Shown here in pieces: positions 61,041-64,000 of a stretch of 64,000 nucleotides of DNA (position 1 is its first letter; every line of letters begins with the position of its first letter). Under the pieces are notes generated by a model. It did no database searches, was not told the origin of the DNA, and was given only the letters and a program-made list of their open reading frames with translations. The stretch is from Massilia mucilaginosa (lineage in GTDB: Bacteria > Pseudomonadota > Gammaproteobacteria > Burkholderiales > Burkholderiaceae_D): the NCBI RefSeq assembly GCF_011682145.1, contig NZ_WHJH01000026.1:1-64000 (forward strand), written 5' to 3'. The position numbers and the translations under genes were made by a program.

Positions 61041-61105
61041 CAACCGGGGTCAGAGCTCTGATTCGAAACATTTTTTGTTGCTAATCAGAGCTCTGACCCC
61101 GGTTG
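61041..61105. repeat. Second copy of the long palindrome, 23-bp arms
   Basis: CAACCGGGGTCAGAGCTCTG plus ATT (61041-61063) pairs perfectly with 61083-61105. The 19-base loop is identical to that at 60888-60906, showing that the whole stem-loop is copied as a unit rather than only its arms. Confidence 0.92.
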
Positions 61106-61364
61106 GAGGCGGTTTGATGGCAAGGGTAGGAAATGTCCGTTGTAAAAGGTGGACAGCGCTGAGGAAGAAAGTTGGCGCAGGCGAATTCATGTTGCGATTT
61201 GGATACTGTTCGTGCATCCGGTAACTATCCGCTGCACCGTGATTCAGCGCCAGCACCCAGACTGACCGTCCATCGCACGCCTTGGACGCTCGTGCGGAGC
61301 GAAAACTTCTTTCATCCCGACCGCGCCGCCGTTGCGCGCGCACGGTCCTCGTCCAGGAAAATAT

Positions 61365-62027
61365 ATGAAAAAGAACCTCCCATGGGTCTTGGCCGCCGCT
61401 GCACTCGCCGTTGCCGGCAGTGTCTGCGCCAGTACGATCACGATCGAATCGGCTTCCGCCACGCCGTCCGGCATGCTGTCCGACGCCGGCGCTTACCAGA
61501 GCGCCGTCAACAGTTCGCTGCAGGGCACGACCTACACCAAGACCAGCGTCGCGTCGTACAACAACATCACCCACGCCAGCCTGTTCGGCGGGAACAGTAA
61601 CTTCGCGCTGAAGTCGACCATCCATTTCGGCGTGACGCAAGCGACCGCCGGCCTGTGGCAGTTCCGCGCCGGCGTCGATTTCGGCTACGGCGGCGCGCTG
61701 TTCCTCAACGATGTGGCGCTCGACGTGAAAAGCTACGACATGTGGTGGGCCGGCCAGTACAACAATGCGTCGCAGTATTTCAACGCGGCAGTCAATCTGG
61801 GCGCGGGCAACCACATCCTGACGATCTATGGCTTCGAGGGCTGCTGCGATGGCGGACAGCAGGCGCAGTTCATGGCGCCCGCCGGCACCTTCACCAGCTT
61901 CAGCAATACGGACAATCTGGTCAGCGCCGTGCCGGAACCGGAAACCTATGCCATGTTCCTGACCGGCCTGGGCATGCTGGGCTTCCACGCGCGCCGCCGC
62001 GAGCCCTCGGCCACCATCACGGCCTGA
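61365..62027 (+). CDS. CC-x-G family PEP-CTERM protein
   Basis: A 220-residue exported protein from the ATG at 61365, with an AGGAAA ribosome site. The signal peptide is MKKNLPWVLAAAALAVAGSV, cleaved near CAS. The mature beta-rich domain contains the paired cysteines in IYGFEGCCDGGQQAQF, the mark of the CCXG-type PEP-CTERM family. The sorting tail is VPEPETYAMFLTGLGMLGF and RRREP. It should be exosortase-processed to the surface. The twin Cys could form a vicinal disulfide. Transcribed alone, with REP-type palindromes 260 bp upstream. Confidence 0.93.
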   Translation: MKKNLPWVLAAAALAVAGSVCASTITIESASATPSGMLSDAGAYQSAVNSSLQGTTYTKTSVASYNNITHASLFGGNSNFALKSTIHFGVTQATAGLWQFRAGVDFGYGGALFLNDVALDVKSYDMWWAGQYNNASQYFNAAVNLGAGNHILTIYGFEGCCDGGQQAQFMAPAGTFTSFSNTDNLVSAVPEPETYAMFLTGLGMLGFHARRREPSATITA

Positions 62028-62073
62028 GACAAAGCGGGACCAGGGCGGGCCGCACCACGCCGGCCCTCCCCCC

Positions 62074-64000
62074 TCATTCCACCGTGATCGGCAGGTCGCG
62101 TCCGCTCAGCGCTTCATTGCCGGCATAGTCGGCCGCGAAGATGCGGATCACGTAGTCGCCCGGCGCCAGCGCGGCCGGGTCCCAGCCTCCGGTTTTGGCC
62201 ACGCCGTCGCGCACGGTGTTGGTCACCACGTACAGGAAGCGCGTCGTCGCGCTGCCATACACGGTGATGCCGCTGTTGTCGGCATACGCCAGCTTGACGC
62301 TTTCCGGATCCGGCGGCAGCTTGTTGAATTCGATGTTGACCAGCGGCTTGCCGAAGCCGGCCACCGGCGTGCCGTCCGCCTGCAAGACCTGGTAACCGAC
62401 CTTGTACAAACCGAGCTTGCGCCGCGCGGCGTTGCCGTCGGCCTGGTCGTAGGCATCGACCACGATCCCCAGCGGCCCGGCGCCGCGCGCCACCATCACG
62501 CGCTTGCCCGGTTTGCGCGCCAGCGCGCTGCCGGCCGCGTCGACCAGCCCGATTTTGTCGATGCGCGGCGCCACCTGGTCGCTAAAACCCGTGAACGGCA
62601 GCACCATCGGATTGGCTTCCACCCCGCCCGGCTGGTACACCAGGTGCACGTGGTACATGCGGTTGACCGTGCCCAGCGCGTCGCCGACATGAAAGCGCGT
62701 GCCGCGCCGCACGCGCATGCGCTCCGGCTTGCCTTTCTCGTTATCGAGCATGATGAAGCGCGCCGGGTCGAGCGGCGCGTCCTTGAGGGTGCGCCCGACC
62801 CGCATGTGGATGTAGGCCATGCTGTCGATGCTCATGCCTTCGCCCACCTCCCCGAAGGCCCAGTTGGGCACGGGGCTGCTGACCTTTTCGTCGGCCACCG
62901 CCAGCACCGGCACGCCCATGTCGGCCTGCACATCGAGGCCGCTGTGGAAGTGGTGGCGGCTTTCGCCGTTGTAGCTGCCGCGCACTTCGCCGATGGTGCC
63001 GACCACTTCGTGGCGCTGGTCCTGCGGCTTGAACGGCCACGGGAAATTCCCGGCCGCCGCCGGCCGCGATGCGGGCACAGGAACCGGCACGGTAGCCGAC
63101 GCGGTAGCCGACGCGGTAGCCGGCGCGGCGACCGGCGCGGCACCCGCCACATCGGCCGGCGCGGCGGCCGTGGCGACCGGCGCCGCCTTGGGCGCCAGCA
63201 CCGCGCTTGCACCGTCGGCGCGCGGCGAGACCCGGTGCACGGTGCGCCTGACGGCGTCGCTGACATACAGCCCGCCCGCGCGGTCGAGCGCGATGGCACT
63301 CGGCCGGCTCAAGCGCACCGATTGCGCGTCGCCGATCTCGATATCGACGCCGATCCCGGTCAGGCCCTGCAAGACGCCGTCGGGACTGAGCTGCAGGATG
63401 CGCCCGCGCCAGATGTCGCCCACGTACAGAAAGCCGTCATGCGTGAGCGCCAGCGCGACCGGGCGCCGCAGCAGCGGTTTTTCGGCGTTGTCCGGCGCTA
63501 TCGCCACGGTGCTGACCTGGCCGTCCGGCGCCAGCTTGCGCACCGCGCCGTTGCTGGTGTCGGCCACGTACAGGTTGCCTTTGGCGTCGACCACGACCGA
63601 GGTCGGCGTGTCGAACTGCGCGGCGCCGGCCAGGCCGTCCACGTAGCCGGGCGCACTGCCTGCGATGGTGCGCACCATGCCGTCCGGCCCGATGGCGCGG
63701 ATGCGGTCGTTGTAGGTGTCGGCCACGTACACCACGCCGGCCTTGTCGACCGCGACGCCAACCGGCCCGTTGAACATGGCGACGTCGGCCTTGCCGTCCA
63801 GGTAGCCTGGCACGCCGCCGCCGGCCAGGGTGCTGACCACGCCTTGCGGGGTGACTTTGCGAATCGCGTTGTTGCCGGTATCGGCGACATACAGGTTGCC
63901 GGCGGCATCGATGGCCATGCCGGACGGGGTGTGGAACGCGGCGCCGCCGCCGGTGCCGTCGGCAAAGCCTTCCTTGCCGCCAGCCAGGGTCGAGACCAGT
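62074..64000 (-). CDS. NHL-repeat protein with C-terminal M23-like domain (5' end beyond window)
   Basis: The reading frame enters from the right edge without a start codon (LVSTLAGGKEGFADGTGGG continues from outside). At least five NHL blades follow, each like GVAVDKAGVVYVADTYNDRI or NLYVADTSNGAVRKL, forming a beta-propeller. An Ala/Pro/Val-rich linker follows. The C-terminus has HHFHSGLDVQADMGVPVLAV and HVGDALGTVNRMYHVHLVYQ, a lysostaphin/M23-type peptidase pattern (H...GLD...H-x-H). Probably an exported cell-wall or surface protein. Whether the zinc site is complete cannot be judged without structure comparison. The stop is at 62074. Confidence 0.85.
   Translation of the reverse strand, partial: LVSTLAGGKEGFADGTGGGAAFHTPSGMAIDAAGNLYVADTGNNAIRKVTPQGVVSTLAGGGVPGYLDGKADVAMFNGPVGVAVDKAGVVYVADTYNDRIRAIGPDGMVRTIAGSAPGYVDGLAGAAQFDTPTSVVVDAKGNLYVADTSNGAVRKLAPDGQVSTVAIAPDNAEKPLLRRPVALALTHDGFLYVGDIWRGRILQLSPDGVLQGLTGIGVDIEIGDAQSVRLSRPSAIALDRAGGLYVSDAVRRTVHRVSPRADGASAVLAPKAAPVATAAAPADVAGAAPVAAPATASATASATVPVPVPASRPAAAGNFPWPFKPQDQRHEVVGTIGEVRGSYNGESRHHFHSGLDVQADMGVPVLAVADEKVSSPVPNWAFGEVGEGMSIDSMAYIHMRVGRTLKDAPLDPARFIMLDNEKGKPERMRVRRGTRFHVGDALGTVNRMYHVHLVYQPGGVEANPMVLPFTGFSDQVAPRIDKIGLVDAAGSALARKPGKRVMVARGAGPLGIVVDAYDQADGNAARRKLGLYKVGYQVLQADGTPVAGFGKPLVNIEFNKLPPDPESVKLAYADNSGITVYGSATTRFLYVVTNTVRDGVAKTGGWDPAALAPGDYVIRIFAADYAGNEALSGRDLPITVE

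Noticed and set aside
61050-61988. Minus-strand frame across the palindrome and CC-x-G PEP-CTERM gene
   Set aside because: It begins antisense to a gene with signal peptide and PEP-CTERM tail and ends in repeat DNA.

Overview
The window looks like chromosome of a high-GC betaproteobacterium of the Oxalobacteraceae (Massilia/Duganella/Janthinobacterium type). The evidence is GC-rich coding DNA, two exosortase-targeted PEP-CTERM proteins (one of the CC-x-G kind), DUF3597/DUF1294/DUF378 proteins, and dispersed palindromes of the kind common in this group. Assignment below family level is inference. No rRNA, tRNA or CRISPR array was recognised.

Left edge (1-3.1 kb): a mobile, AT-richer patch. 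It holds the 5' end of an IS701-like transposase, a complete IS5-type element with a TTAA target duplication, a previously uncounted 59-codon gene for a double-glycine-leader peptide (bacteriocin-like), and a CPBP intramembrane protease. 3.1-11.3 kb: small DUF proteins, a PEP-CTERM protein, a GH1-RmlD fusion enzyme, a T6SS amidase effector (Tae4) without an adjacent immunity gene, a CPA2 cation/proton antiporter and a periplasmic binding protein.

11.3-17.9 kb: a divergent seven-gene cassette. One side encodes a flavin amine-oxidase-like protein and a membrane-fused spermidine-synthase-like protein. The other encodes DUF350, SPFH/SHOCT, double DUF4178, a tiny Gly-rich exported peptide and an S-adenosylmethionine decarboxylase. 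It reads as a membrane-associated polyamine-type modification system. 17.9-24.9 kb: sugar-acid oxidation (aldose 1-epimerase, uronate dehydrogenase, galactarate dehydratase), a CoA-transferase, and an MFS/LysR divergent pair. 25.0-27.6 kb: a J-domain protein in an operon with three unrecognised proteins.

27.7-36.4 kb: glnS, a CHASE-type histidine kinase, and a 399-aa protein with a GRDP-like N-domain followed by 18 copies of Ala-Trp-Cys-Thr-Arg, most at an exact 13-residue period. This is the strongest candidate for an undescribed system. Small unknown genes and an oxidoreductase follow. 36.4-49.7 kb: mostly housekeeping genes (acyltransferase, MFS, GNAT, HPF-like, cobalamin-binding-like, diguanylate cyclase, sbcB, pyrF, lemA plus two TPM proteins), then an SDR-ohrR-ohr peroxide locus whose OhrR operator sits exactly in the promoter spacer, a candidate sRNA and a VanZ-like protein.

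50-64 kb: a Ser/Gly/Thr-rich lipoprotein, a GH2 enzyme plus glycosyltransferase/mutase fusion operon, M20 dipeptidase, DUF378, pirin, Lrp-dadA, long palindromic repeats, a CC-x-G PEP-CTERM protein, and a NHL-repeat/M23-like protein cut by the right edge.
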